Of a DNA stretch of 33,012 nucleotides, positions 7,857 through 17,244 are shown piece after piece; position 1 is the stretch's first letter; each line of letters begins with the position of its first letter. A program made the position numbers and the translations under genes. Origin of the DNA: a virus; IMG/VR virus record IMGVR_UViG_3300042463_000702, positions 1-33,012 of that record; one strand, given 5' to 3'. The notes under the pieces were generated by a model, which searched no databases, was not told where the DNA came from, and saw nothing but the letters and a program-made list of their open reading frames with translations.

Positions 7857-10100
7857 GTGGCATATTTAATTGACGGTACGACATCGCTACCGGTAAATGG
7901 TGACTCAGGTTGGGGCACTACACTAAACGCGGCGATCAATGCTATTGACTCGCGGTTTACCTGGACAGCTGGGCAAGCTGTAGCGAACCGAGCTAACGCG
8001 GCTAACCTTTCAGGCACAGCTCTTGCGTCAAACGTGATTGCGTCTAACTTGACGTCTCTTGGCACTCTGTCTTCTTTGACAGTTGGTGGCAACGTCACAG
8101 TTGTTGGCAACCTCACTGTCACAGGCGAAACGCTGACAATCAACACTACAACATTGAATGTTTCGGACAACATCATTGTTCTAAACAACGATGTCACTGG
8201 GTCTCCAACTGAAAATGCTGGCATTGAGATTGAGCGTGGCACTTCCACAAACGTGCTTATCCGCTGGAATGAAACCTCAGATACTTGGGAGTTCACTACC
8301 GACGGCAGCACATACAAGACTTTCAACGCCGCCGCAGATATCTCTGGCACAACACTTGCATCAAACGTTGTTACCTCGAGTTTGACTAGTGTCGGTACAA
8401 TCGGGACGGGCGTATGGAACGGTTCTGTTGTTGCGGGTCAGTACGGTGGCACAGGAGTGGCAAACACCGGCAAGACAATTACTCTTGGTGGAAACGTTAC
8501 AACCTCTGGTGCGTTCAACTTAACGTTTACGCTAGGTGCAACAACAGCTCTTGTTCTACCGAGCTCTGGCACACTTGCTACACTTGCTGGGTCTGAGTCG
8601 CTGACAAACAAGAAGCTTGGCAGTCTTACATCCAACGGTATTGTTACAACATCTAGCGGTGACGGTACTCTTAGCGTTACTGCAACTACAGGTTCTGGCA
8701 ACGTCGTGCTGGCAACAAGCCCTGCTGTTTCGACAAGCATTACGACCGCAAGTGCAACATTTGCATTGCTAAATACTGGCGCGACAACAGTCAACTTTGC
8801 TGGTGCTGCAACATCAATTAGCATCGGCGCGCTGACTGGCACAACAACTGTTAATAATAGTCTTACAGTCACAGGCGACTTGGTAGTTAACGGCACAACA
8901 ACCACCTTGAACGCAACAACACTGACTGTTGACGACAAGAACATCGAGCTTGGTTCGGTAGCTACTCCTTCAGATATTACCGCAGACGGCGGTGGTATTA
9001 CATTGCGCGGAGCAACTGATAAGACACTCAACTGGGTGAGTTCAACAACAGCGTGGACATCATCCGAAGACTTTAACTTGCTGACAGGCAAGGTCTATGA
9101 AATCAACGGCGTGACTGTGCTTAGCTCAACAGGGCTTGGTTCTGGTGTAACTGGGTCTTCATTGACTAGCGTCGGGACAATTGGTTCTGGTACATGGCAG
9201 GGTAACGCTGTTGGGCTTGCGTACGGCGGCACAGGTAAAACAACTGCGCCAGGCGCAATGGCAAACTTGATTGGCTATACTGCAACTGCCACGGCAGGGA
9301 CAACAACAACTCTTACAAATGCTAGTTCGTATTACCAACAGTTCACAGGATCTACTACTCAATCTGTGCAGCTCCCAGTTACAAGCACTTTACAGACAGG
9401 CTGGTCATTCCATATTGTTAACAACAGCACCGGAGTTGTAACTGTACAGTCATCTGGCTTAAACACTGTCATTGAAGTACCAGCCGGGTCAACAGCAATG
9501 GTAACGTGCGTCGGCACAACATTAACAACAGCTGCTGACTGGGAATCCGGTCTTACAGACTTTTCAACGTACACTGGCTCTGGAAGCGTAGTACTTGCAA
9601 CGTCGCCAACACTGGCAACACCAACAGTTACTACAAGTATTGCAACTGGCAGTTCAACATTTGCATTGGTAAACACGACTGCAACAACAGTTAACTTTGC
9701 AGGTGCTGCTACAACATTGAGTGTTGGCGCTTCCACTGGAACTACAACAATCAATAACGGACTCACCGTTAGCGGTACAACAGTTCTTGGCCCAACGTCT
9801 ATTACTCAGCAGTCCAGCGACTATACTCTTCTTGTTGGCGATCAAGGCACTGTTATTGAAATGACAAATAGCACTGATGCAACAGTAACAGTTCCGCCAA
9901 ACACGACAGCATTGCCGATTGGCACGCAGATTACCGTGGTAAGAAACGGTGCTGGTAAAGTTTTGTTTGCAGCAGGCGCAGGGGTAGTAATTCGCTCTGA
10001 TAGCTCGAAGTTGTACTTGTCTACTCAGTACTCTGCTGGCACGCTTATCAAACGCGCTGCTGCTGAGTGGTACTTGATTGGTAACCTTTCAGCGTCATGA
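7857..10100 (+). CDS. Repetitive tail fibre protein
   Basis: 747 residues, rich in Thr, Ser, Val, Gly and Asn with almost no Cys or Trp-rich core, as in beta-helical or trimeric fibres. It is built of repeats. The block 'GSGNVVLATSP' to 'TGTTT.NN.LTV' occurs twice, the 'SLTSVGTIG' plus 'W.G..V...YGGTG' unit occurs twice, and 'LTV.GETLTINTTTLNV' has a related copy 'LVVNGTTTTLNATTLTV'. Such units are typical of phage fibres from aquatic phages. The N-terminal 'LIDGTTSLPVNGDSGWGTTLNAAI' probably anchors it to the baseplate. The start is GTG 7857, the only start after an in-frame TAA at 7833, with a GGAG site at 7847. Its stop overlaps the next start. The role is probably host recognition. Confidence 0.75.
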   Translation: MAYLIDGTTSLPVNGDSGWGTTLNAAINAIDSRFTWTAGQAVANRANAANLSGTALASNVIASNLTSLGTLSSLTVGGNVTVVGNLTVTGETLTINTTTLNVSDNIIVLNNDVTGSPTENAGIEIERGTSTNVLIRWNETSDTWEFTTDGSTYKTFNAAADISGTTLASNVVTSSLTSVGTIGTGVWNGSVVAGQYGGTGVANTGKTITLGGNVTTSGAFNLTFTLGATTALVLPSSGTLATLAGSESLTNKKLGSLTSNGIVTTSSGDGTLSVTATTGSGNVVLATSPAVSTSITTASATFALLNTGATTVNFAGAATSISIGALTGTTTVNNSLTVTGDLVVNGTTTTLNATTLTVDDKNIELGSVATPSDITADGGGITLRGATDKTLNWVSSTTAWTSSEDFNLLTGKVYEINGVTVLSSTGLGSGVTGSSLTSVGTIGSGTWQGNAVGLAYGGTGKTTAPGAMANLIGYTATATAGTTTTLTNASSYYQQFTGSTTQSVQLPVTSTLQTGWSFHIVNNSTGVVTVQSSGLNTVIEVPAGSTAMVTCVGTTLTTAADWESGLTDFSTYTGSGSVVLATSPTLATPTVTTSIATGSSTFALVNTTATTVNFAGAATTLSVGASTGTTTINNGLTVSGTTVLGPTSITQQSSDYTLLVGDQGTVIEMTNSTDATVTVPPNTTALPIGTQITVVRNGAGKVLFAAGAGVVIRSDSSKLYLSTQYSAGTLIKRAAAEWYLIGNLSAS

Positions 10101-12022
10101 CCCGTAATCTTGTTGGTGTTGCGTCTAGTAGTGGCGGCGGTCCTGGCACGCCAGGCTTTGTCACAAACTTACAAGTACAGTTAGCTTTTATTGACCCTAA
10201 CTATGTCGTTCAGGCAACGTGGAGCGCGCCTGTCTCAAACGGTGGCAGCGCACTTACTGACTACGTTGTGCAATACTCCAGCGATGACGGATCTAACTGG
10301 ACCACATTTGCCGATGGCACGAGTACTAGCGCATCCGCCACAATCACAGGGTTGGCTGGCAATCAAACTTACGTTTTTCGTGTTGCCGCAGTTAATGCTA
10401 TTGGAGCTGGGCCTTACTGCCCTAAGTCCTCTTCAGTTACTATCTCAGGCGTTGCTCCAGGGGCGCCAACTGGAGTATCGGGTACTCGAGGGAATACGCA
10501 AGTTGACCTCACTTGGACCGCTCCTGGTGACACTGGTGGCCTTTTACTGACCGACTATGCGATTCAGTATTCGTCAAATAGCGGTGGCTCGTGGACTACA
10601 TTTTCAGACGGAACTTCAACTAATACCTACGCAACTGTCACTGGTCTCACCAATGGCACAAGTTACATCTTTAGGGTAGCAGCGGTCAATAGCATCGGTC
10701 AAGGCAACTACTCGACAGCATCATCTGCTGTAATTCCAGCAACTACTCCGTCGGCGCCAACCTCTCTTTCTTCAACCGCTGGCGACCAGCAACTGACAAT
10801 CGCATTCACTGCTGGCTCAAATGGTGGCGATGCAATTACGAACTATAAGTACGCACTATCTACTAATGGCGGATCATCGTACGGCGCATGGACTGCGTTT
10901 AGCCCGACTGATACGACAACCCCTGTAACAATTACTGGTCTCACAAACGGTACTGCATATCACGTTAAGTTGCGTGCTGTTAACACAGTCGGTGATGGCG
11001 CTGAGTCTGCTGCAGTTTCAACTAACACAACTCCTCGCGGCTTGCCAATTTCCGTCACAAGAACTGTTGACAGATTTAATCAAAACCGTGCAACGTTCAA
11101 TGCAACCTGGACTGCTAACGGTGCCACAATTACTGCAACGTCTTTTGAGTACGACACAAATTCAAACTTTTCTACCGCTCTTACAGCTACAGGAACTGGC
11201 ACTACAGATGCGTACGCCAATGTCACTGGGCTAAACCCAAACACACTGTACTATGTAAGAGCTAAAGCTACAAACGCAGCAGGTACACAGACAAGTACAG
11301 CAGTTACTTTTTCAACTTGGGGTTTTATTGAAACAGTTCTTACGCAGTCTAACGGTAACAGAACGCTTCAAACAATTACTCCTCGTGGCGGTTCGCGTGT
11401 CAACCCTGTCATTGCAGAAGTAGTTGTCTTTGGCGGCGGCGGAGATGCTGGGCTATATGGCGCCGCTGGCGGTGGCGGTGGGTACAAAAGTAGCTCTGAA
11501 ATAGAAGTAACTGATGGCAGCGGGTATGTTTCATGGACAATTGGCGCTGCAGGTAACGACGGAGCTGGCGGAACAACTACGATATCTGGTCTGTCGGGTG
11601 GCAGCTTTTCAGCTACTGGTGGAGGCAAAGGTAGTGACAATCACCCAGTTGGCGCCAGTTCATCTGGCAGCAGTGGCAGTGGGACAAATACTGCGCAAGG
11701 CGCAGGCGCAACATCGTATACTGTATTAGATAAAACTGAGTCCTGGGGGTACGGCGGCGGTGGCGGCGCAGGCGGCGCAGGCGGCAATGGAAGCTCTTCT
11801 ATAGGTGAAACAGCTACTGCTACTGGCGGCGCTGGCGGAGTTGGAGTTGTTGTTTTTACAGTAGAAGGTGGCGCAGGTGGTGGCGGCGCTGCGGCTCCTT
11901 ATGGCACAATTAGTGGCGCCGGTGCTACTGGCACGTACAGTACATACGGTAGAGGCGCTCGAGGCGACAGCGGGCTTGCCGCTACTGCTGGCGTTGTAAG
12001 ATTTAAGATCTATGGAGTGTAA
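10097..12022 (+). CDS. Fibronectin type III / glycine-rich tail adhesin
   Basis: 641 residues. Three clear Fn3 domains lie at about 18-115, 118-212 and 216-312, each with a 'LTDYVVQYSS' or similar strand, a '.TITGL..GT.Y.FRVAAVN..G.G' hallmark and a 'P.AP' linker. A more divergent fourth lies at about 314-405. Fn3-1 and Fn3-2 are close duplicates. Residues 420-641 are very Gly-rich with a 'VVVFGGGGDAG' style start, like the glycine-rich receptor-binding domains of phage fibres and adhesins. It starts at an ATGA overlap with the fibre gene, so the two are co-translated. It is likely displayed on the virion and binds carbohydrate or a receptor. Confidence 0.75.
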   Translation: MTRNLVGVASSSGGGPGTPGFVTNLQVQLAFIDPNYVVQATWSAPVSNGGSALTDYVVQYSSDDGSNWTTFADGTSTSASATITGLAGNQTYVFRVAAVNAIGAGPYCPKSSSVTISGVAPGAPTGVSGTRGNTQVDLTWTAPGDTGGLLLTDYAIQYSSNSGGSWTTFSDGTSTNTYATVTGLTNGTSYIFRVAAVNSIGQGNYSTASSAVIPATTPSAPTSLSSTAGDQQLTIAFTAGSNGGDAITNYKYALSTNGGSSYGAWTAFSPTDTTTPVTITGLTNGTAYHVKLRAVNTVGDGAESAAVSTNTTPRGLPISVTRTVDRFNQNRATFNATWTANGATITATSFEYDTNSNFSTALTATGTGTTDAYANVTGLNPNTLYYVRAKATNAAGTQTSTAVTFSTWGFIETVLTQSNGNRTLQTITPRGGSRVNPVIAEVVVFGGGGDAGLYGAAGGGGGYKSSSEIEVTDGSGYVSWTIGAAGNDGAGGTTTISGLSGGSFSATGGGKGSDNHPVGASSSGSSGSGTNTAQGAGATSYTVLDKTESWGYGGGGGAGGAGGNGSSSIGETATATGGAGGVGVVVFTVEGGAGGGGAAAPYGTISGAGATGTYSTYGRGARGDSGLAATAGVVRFKIYGV

Positions 12023-12025
12023 ATA

Positions 12026-13150
12026 ATGGAAGTGCAGATTTTTGATCTTGAGCTAATAAAACTAAAAGAACCTAGCACGGGCTACTACATGCTTCAAGTT
12101 GCCGGCAAGCATTCAGATTTTGTTGAACTGACTATGAATACAGTAAATGGCGAAGTGCCATTTGAAGACTTTTCAGCATTTCGAATGAACGATGGCAAAG
12201 TTCTTATTGCTATTCATTTAATGAACAAAGTATTTGCAGACTACAGTTTGACAGCGACAGATACTTTGGGAAACACTGAGATTATAAACACTCAAACATA
12301 TGAAAGACTGTACCAATACTACAATCTGCCAGCGAGTGAAAATAAAGGATTTTTTATTTTCGAGAACTCTGTGCCCGTGCCACCAGACGGGTACGGTTGG
12401 AGATGCGACAATAATAGATTTGGTCCACAGTTTTTTATGAAAAACGATGTAGAGTATGATCCATTGTTTGCAGACCTGAGCGAAATTATTGTGTATGAGC
12501 CAGTACTCTCAGTTAGTGGAGTTGGCCACATCATCTACGTTAATGGGACACGCGACGCAGAGCTTGAAGATTTTCATCTCGAAGAGTACGAGCTCCCTAG
12601 AGCAACAAGAACTCTGCACGAGCTGTTTAAGCTTATCACCGAGTGGGCTGACACTTCATTAAGCCCATGGAATAATGAAGAGACTATTGCGCTAAAGGCG
12701 CAAGAATTTCTGCAAAAAATGAACTTTTCATCAGAGTTTATTGCTGACGTTAGGCAGAATCAAATTGATATGCAGGTAGTGAAATACCTTAAAGGCGACG
12801 TTAACGCTCGAGCACGCTCAAGCGCGCCTGTGCCTCTGTCTTTAGTTGCAGGTGAAGAGCTCAAAAAGAAAGTAAGTCATCTAAGTCTTTCAAATATTCT
12901 TGCTCTTTTTGACAATACAGTTGATGATATTGACAGTGTTATTGCATTTGAAGAAAAAGCGGTGTCAAGAAGGCAAAACGCACTAATCAATGAGCTTGAG
13001 CTTTCTTTGGAAAAGTTCACTACAGCAGACATCAATACAGTTGTTCAAGCAATGCAAGACAAGACAAAGGCCAAAATACGTCCGTCGATTTTGATTTATA
13101 TCACTACGCTTGCTGTCCGCAGAGAGATCCTAGACAATGCCATTAACTAA
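12026..13150 (+). CDS. Unrecognised protein between fibre and Dit genes
   Basis: 374 residues with no family I recognise. The N-terminal ~200 residues look beta-rich ('LIKLKEPSTGYYMLQVAG', 'VPVPPDGYGWRCDNN'). The C-terminal ~180 residues are helical and charged, with Glu/Lys patterns. It has no signal peptide or membrane segment. Its Thr/Gly-poor composition contrasts with the fibre genes before it. It starts 3 bases after the adhesin stop and overlaps the Dit gene by 14 bases, so it belongs to the tail operon. A virion component, a fibre chaperone or an assembly factor are all possible, and the mostly helical C-terminus would suit a chaperone. That is inference from position. Confidence 0.6.
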   Translation: MEVQIFDLELIKLKEPSTGYYMLQVAGKHSDFVELTMNTVNGEVPFEDFSAFRMNDGKVLIAIHLMNKVFADYSLTATDTLGNTEIINTQTYERLYQYYNLPASENKGFFIFENSVPVPPDGYGWRCDNNRFGPQFFMKNDVEYDPLFADLSEIIVYEPVLSVSGVGHIIYVNGTRDAELEDFHLEEYELPRATRTLHELFKLITEWADTSLSPWNNEETIALKAQEFLQKMNFSSEFIADVRQNQIDMQVVKYLKGDVNARARSSAPVPLSLVAGEELKKKVSHLSLSNILALFDNTVDDIDSVIAFEEKAVSRRQNALINELELSLEKFTTADINTVVQAMQDKTKAKIRPSILIYITTLAVRREILDNAIN

Positions 13151-14729
13151 TACACTTGATGAAAGATACTTAGTCTACGGAGAGAACGGCTACGGCGCGT
13201 ACCTTTACCCAGACGAAAACTCACAGGATAACGAAAATGCGATTACTCGTCGCGCGCTAACTCCTGTACCGCAGCCGCACATTACGGGTATGAAGCTCAA
13301 AGCGGATGTTTCACTTGGCGATCTTGTCTTAAATACTATTGACAGTAATGGTGTTGTTTGGGTGTGCACTGACATTGAAGGCTGGTGGGGTCACCCAGAT
13401 CCTGATATTCCTGATGTTACTCGTGGTTGGCGCGACGGCTCATACGATGCTCGTGGTCGCTGGCAGGCTCGACAGCTTACGTTAAATGGTTCATTGTTGC
13501 CGCATGACCCATCGTTGTTGCCTGCTGCTAGAGACACTCTTATTCGTGCAACTAACTTGGTCTACACAGGCGCATGGCTAAAGACACAAGAAAACCCGAC
13601 AAGAGCATCGTATGTTCGACTAAGCGGTAGGCCAAACATTGCTACTGTTAACGCTCGAGGACGTACTGACTTTTCAATTGGTCTTCGCGCTGCGGACCCT
13701 ATTAAGTATTCATGGAATGAATCTGACCCAGATGGCTATGATCTTGCAACAACTGCTGCAAAAAAGCTTGGCACAGTAAATGTAATTAGCTACCCGACAT
13801 TTGATCAACGCATAGCTGCCGGGTTGCCTGGAGATCTTTACCCTAACGGTGCGCCAATTCCTTTAGTAAAAGGAAACATTACTCTCACAAACAGACCGTT
13901 AGTTGCAAATTACGGTGTTGTAAGCACGCTGCTTGTGTACCGCTATAATGATGGATCTAATGAAGTTCTTATTCCGTTGATTGTTGGTGGCGCTATTGTT
14001 TCATCAGCAACTGCAATTTCTACCTACACTTCTACTGGGCAGCATCTTGGCAAGTTTGCGAGTGGAAACTGGCAAGAAGCTGACACATACGCCGCTAATC
14101 TTCAGACTGTTCAAGATGACTGGTTAGAAGAAGTTAACTATACGTATGACGGTCAAACTGGCTCCGTTGTTGTAAACAACGTTGGTAACGTAAATGTATC
14201 TATGTTCTTGGAAGTTACAGGCCCTATTGTTGGCGATGCGACTATTGTTAATGAGACTACTGGCGAAGTATTGGCGATTATTAGCTCGCTTCGCAGCGCA
14301 GAAGCTAGAACAGTCACTACAAAGATTTTGACAAGTAATGTTGCAACATTGACATTTTCGTCTAATCACACGATTGTTGTTGGCGACTTCGTAACAATTT
14401 CTGGTGTAGATTCAATTTTTAACGGCGAGTATGAAGTTACAAATGTTCCAGCTTCTAATCAAATTAGTTACCTTGTGACTGCAACAAATGTCCCGTCAAC
14501 AGCCGCCACAGGCTCAGCTGTTCGAGCCGCTGACGTTCTTGAGATTGATACCTATGAGCGAGAAGTTGCGTACAACGGTTTGGTAGTTGGCTCAAGAGTA
14601 AAAATTGACACTCTCACAGACTGGCTAGTTCTTGCTGACGGTGAGAATACGATTGTGTTTACAGATGAAGGTAATACACAGTCGACAGCGTCTCTTAAAG
14701 TGTACTACAGATCCGGGTGGATCGGTTAG
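13137..14729 (+). CDS. Distal tail protein (Dit-like)
   Basis: 530 residues. It should form the ring joining the tail tube to the baseplate. Residues about 40-205 carry the actinophage Dit signature: 'VWVCTDIEGWWGHPDPD', 'GWRDGSYDARGRWQARQLTL', 'RDTLIRATNL' and 'DFSIGLRAADPIKYSW'. The C-terminal half is an extension with two cassettes shared with the next gene, one at about residues 222-335 and one at about 396-462. Ordinary family members are roughly 280-320 residues long, so the extension is notable. It overlaps the upstream gene by 14 bases. Confidence 0.82.
   Translation: MPLTNTLDERYLVYGENGYGAYLYPDENSQDNENAITRRALTPVPQPHITGMKLKADVSLGDLVLNTIDSNGVVWVCTDIEGWWGHPDPDIPDVTRGWRDGSYDARGRWQARQLTLNGSLLPHDPSLLPAARDTLIRATNLVYTGAWLKTQENPTRASYVRLSGRPNIATVNARGRTDFSIGLRAADPIKYSWNESDPDGYDLATTAAKKLGTVNVISYPTFDQRIAAGLPGDLYPNGAPIPLVKGNITLTNRPLVANYGVVSTLLVYRYNDGSNEVLIPLIVGGAIVSSATAISTYTSTGQHLGKFASGNWQEADTYAANLQTVQDDWLEEVNYTYDGQTGSVVVNNVGNVNVSMFLEVTGPIVGDATIVNETTGEVLAIISSLRSAEARTVTTKILTSNVATLTFSSNHTIVVGDFVTISGVDSIFNGEYEVTNVPASNQISYLVTATNVPSTAATGSAVRAADVLEIDTYEREVAYNGLVVGSRVKIDTLTDWLVLADGENTIVFTDEGNTQSTASLKVYYRSGWIG
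13800..14141 (+). repeat. Shared ~115-residue module, copy A (Dit)
   Basis: Encodes 'AAGLPGDLYPNG', 'GNITLTNRPLV', 'YNDGSNEVLIPLIVGG' and 'STGQHLGKFASGNW'. All four blocks recur in the same order in the Gp37-like protein at 16075-16419. The copies are clearly homologous at protein level but diverged in DNA. Confidence 0.85.
14322..14522 (+). repeat. Shared 66-residue structural module, copy 2 (Dit)
   Basis: Encodes 'LTSNVATLTF', 'ISGVDSIFNGEYEVTNVP' and 'VTATNVPSTAATG', matching the modules at 785-982 and 15475-15675 block for block. Confidence 0.8.
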
Positions 14730-14735
14730 TATAAA
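14730..14735 (+). promoter_or_regulatory. Weak -10-like TATAAA before the Gp37-like gene
   Basis: TATAAA immediately after the Dit stop, 34 bases before ATG 14764, followed by AACGAC (14744-14749) and a GGAG ribosome site. The spacing is like the better promoter candidates, but there is no TG extension and no clear -35. Confidence 0.3.
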
Positions 14736-14763
14736 TGTATCGTAACGACGTGGAGATTTCAAG

Positions 14764-17244
14764 ATGCCAGTATTTGACCCGCTTGTAGCAGAGTATCGCT
14801 ATTTTGTCGCGGACTTTTTAACAAACGAAGTAATTGCAGAACTGCCAATTAAAGGTGTAAGCTATGAGCGCGCTCTCAAAGGCGCAGGTAGTTTTAGCGG
14901 CAGTATCCCAGTAATCACTAAAACAAACGCGTATAACCTGTATGAAAATACTATGCCTGGTAAGACCGCGCTGTACGTTGTTCGTAATGACGAGTGCGTT
15001 TGGGGCGGGCTAATCTGGAGTCGCTCATACTCTGTGCAAAACAGAGAGCTTAGCATTAGTGCATCCGAGTTTACAAGCTACTTCCATCACAGATACATTT
15101 GGAAAACATACACGAATGACTATACGGCTAGTTTAACTGCTGCAAATAACGTATGTGCTGTGACTATTGCAAATGGTTCGTTTGATTTTGCTGTAGGTAT
15201 GCCAGTGCGATTGGTTTTTTCAGGTGAGAGTAGCTTTGACTATACTTCGTATGGGACAATTATTGCTCTTGGTGAGAATCCTACTAAACAATTTACTGTG
15301 TCAGTCCCTGGTATTCCTAATGGTTCATACACCGGAGTTACAGCGTGTATTCGTGTAGACACGTTTGACTATGTTCGCCAGTTGTTAGACGAAATGCTAA
15401 TTGACTTTACAAATATTGACTTCCCTAACGATGAGATTCAGCCTGGTGTTCAATATGCAGAAAATGTCACGAATAAGTCTTTAACAAATAATGTTGCTAC
15501 ACTAACGATTGGCTCTGGGCATGTTCTTACTCCAGGGCAAACTATTGACGTTGTAACTGTTGATTCTACTTTTAACGGAACTTACGAAGTTACGGCAGTC
15601 ACTGACACAACAGTGTCATATACAAAGACTGCGTCTAACGTTGCACCCACTGCCGTCGCTGGAGCGTCTATTGGCATCACGCAGCGGTGGACATCTATTG
15701 ACTCTTTTACTCAGACTCCGCCTGTTGGTACAGGCTTTCTTCAAACTTCTGGCCCAGTGCCATTTACCGCAGGCCAAACTGTAAACATATCTGGCGTTGA
15801 CGATCCGGCGTGGGAAAGTCCGTCATATAACGGCAGCCATGTTATTACTAGAGTATACACTGATGGTCCTCTTGCTCTTATAGGATTTCCGAACCCTGGC
15901 GAGCATGGTTTTGTCATCAACATACCAGCAACTACTCCAGAAGATATTGCTACAGTGTCTGGCACAGCGTCTCAAACGCCACTTGTTGTGTACGGCACAT
16001 ACGGTTCGTACCCAGCAAACTCAGACTTTGGCCTTGAGTTTGCAACAAGTAGTTTTGTGCCTGTCTACCCGACATCGTCTGAAATTACTGCAGCAGGGTT
16101 ACCGTCTAATCTTTATCCAGTGTCTGGGCCATTACCTGCTGTCGCCGGAAACATTACACTTACTGCACGCCCGATTGTGCCGAACTCGGAAGGTTCAGTA
16201 GACACACTGCTCAGCATTGTATTTAATGACGGCTCAAATGAAGTTGTAGCGCCGCGTATTGTTGGCGGCGAAGTGATTTCTGAAGCACGAGCAAAAACGT
16301 ATTACTTGTCTACTGACCAGCACCTTGGTAAGTTTGCAAGTGGCAGCAGTGCGAATGCACTAGCTTACGCGCAAAACATTGACACTATTCAATCTGCATG
16401 GCTTAATCTAATCACATACGAAAAGTCAGAAAGTCAGTACGGTGGCGTAAACGTAAGTACCTTTAATAAGATTTTACGAGGGTTTGAGCTTAAGTCTGTT
16501 GGAGAAGAGCTTGACTCGTACTCAGACGTTCTTAACGGATTTGAGTATCGCGTTGACTGCGCGTACGATACAGCAACTGCGTCTTTCTCAAGAACATTTG
16601 TGATGATCCCAGTTAACTTCCCAGATCCACCTCCGCCAGGAGAAGCATCACCAATTACTCGATACGGCGCACAGAATCTTGTATTCGAGTATCCTGGAAA
16701 TATTTCAGAAGTGACATTAGATGAGTCAGCTGAAGACGCCGCAACTCGTTTTTTTGTGACAGGTAATCAAGGAGAGCTTGGCGCTGACGCAAGCCAACCA
16801 TACTCAGCTGCGGCTGCAACAGATTTTCTTCTTGAAGGTTGGCCGCTGCTTGACCAGGCTGAAGCATTGGGTACCGGAGACATAGCAAGAGTTTCGCCAA
16901 CAAGTACAGTGAATCCTGACAGTCTCTATGACGAAGATGTTTTGTATTCATACGCAAAACGGTATCTTGCTGAGTTCTTGCCGCCTGTATCTGATCTCAA
17001 GATTGTAGTTAATGGTTCACTGCAACCACAGATTGGCACATACAGCCCTGGCGATTGGTGCGCAGTGATTATCAATGACGACTTCGTAAATCTTCGTCTT
17101 GCGAGCAACCTTGAGCCAAGACCAGATCTTTTAGTTCGTAAGATTGAATCTATTAAAGTTACAGTTCCAGACAACCCTTCGTTCCCAGAACAAGTTGACT
17201 TAACCCTAATTACCGAGTGGGAGGTAGACAAGCGTGGCGAGTAA
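14764..17244 (+). CDS. Baseplate / tail-associated protein, ReqiPepy6 Gp37-like
   Basis: 826 residues. The N-terminus ('YRYFVADFLTNEVIAELPIKG', 'SYERALKGAGSFSGSIPV', 'GKTALYVVRNDECVWGGLIW', 'LSISASEFTSYFHHRYIW') is the hallmark of the actinophage minor tail family labelled Siphovirus ReqiPepy6 Gp37-like, which forms the baseplate hub. The family's C-terminus is also present ('LKIVVNGSLQPQIGTYSPGDWCAV', 'VRKIESIKVTVPD'). Between them sits a large insertion (about residues 120-560) with a 66-residue module, at least two looser relatives of it, and the ~115-residue module shared with the Dit. The insertion makes it much longer than usual. The protein stops inside the next gene's start (GTGGCGAGTAA). 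Confidence 0.8.
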   Translation: MPVFDPLVAEYRYFVADFLTNEVIAELPIKGVSYERALKGAGSFSGSIPVITKTNAYNLYENTMPGKTALYVVRNDECVWGGLIWSRSYSVQNRELSISASEFTSYFHHRYIWKTYTNDYTASLTAANNVCAVTIANGSFDFAVGMPVRLVFSGESSFDYTSYGTIIALGENPTKQFTVSVPGIPNGSYTGVTACIRVDTFDYVRQLLDEMLIDFTNIDFPNDEIQPGVQYAENVTNKSLTNNVATLTIGSGHVLTPGQTIDVVTVDSTFNGTYEVTAVTDTTVSYTKTASNVAPTAVAGASIGITQRWTSIDSFTQTPPVGTGFLQTSGPVPFTAGQTVNISGVDDPAWESPSYNGSHVITRVYTDGPLALIGFPNPGEHGFVINIPATTPEDIATVSGTASQTPLVVYGTYGSYPANSDFGLEFATSSFVPVYPTSSEITAAGLPSNLYPVSGPLPAVAGNITLTARPIVPNSEGSVDTLLSIVFNDGSNEVVAPRIVGGEVISEARAKTYYLSTDQHLGKFASGSSANALAYAQNIDTIQSAWLNLITYEKSESQYGGVNVSTFNKILRGFELKSVGEELDSYSDVLNGFEYRVDCAYDTATASFSRTFVMIPVNFPDPPPPGEASPITRYGAQNLVFEYPGNISEVTLDESAEDAATRFFVTGNQGELGADASQPYSAAAATDFLLEGWPLLDQAEALGTGDIARVSPTSTVNPDSLYDEDVLYSYAKRYLAEFLPPVSDLKIVVNGSLQPQIGTYSPGDWCAVIINDDFVNLRLASNLEPRPDLLVRKIESIKVTVPDNPSFPEQVDLTLITEWEVDKRGE
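15475..15675 (+). repeat. Shared 66-residue structural module, copy 3 (Gp37-like protein)
   Basis: Encodes 'SLTNNVATLTIGSGH', 'VTVDSTFNGTYEVTAV' and 'SYTKTASNVAPTAVAG'. It is nearest in wording to the connector copy ('SLTNNVA', 'FNGTYTVT', 'KTAANVA'). Confidence 0.85.
16075..16419 (+). repeat. Shared ~115-residue module, copy B (Gp37-like protein)
   Basis: Encodes 'AAGLPSNLYPVSG', 'GNITLTARPIV', 'FNDGSNEVVAPRIVGG' and 'STDQHLGKFASGSS', parallel to the Dit copy at 13800-14141. Confidence 0.85.

Noticed and set aside
8438-9091. 217-residue minus-strand open frame
   Set aside because: Shadow of the Thr/Val-rich fibre repeats. Its Pro/Val-rich translation reflects reversed ACA/ACT codons.
14730-14735. 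Strong promoter before the Gp37-like gene
   Set aside because: Only a TATAAA with no TG or -35, so it is listed as weak. Expression from the upstream tail operon is sufficient.
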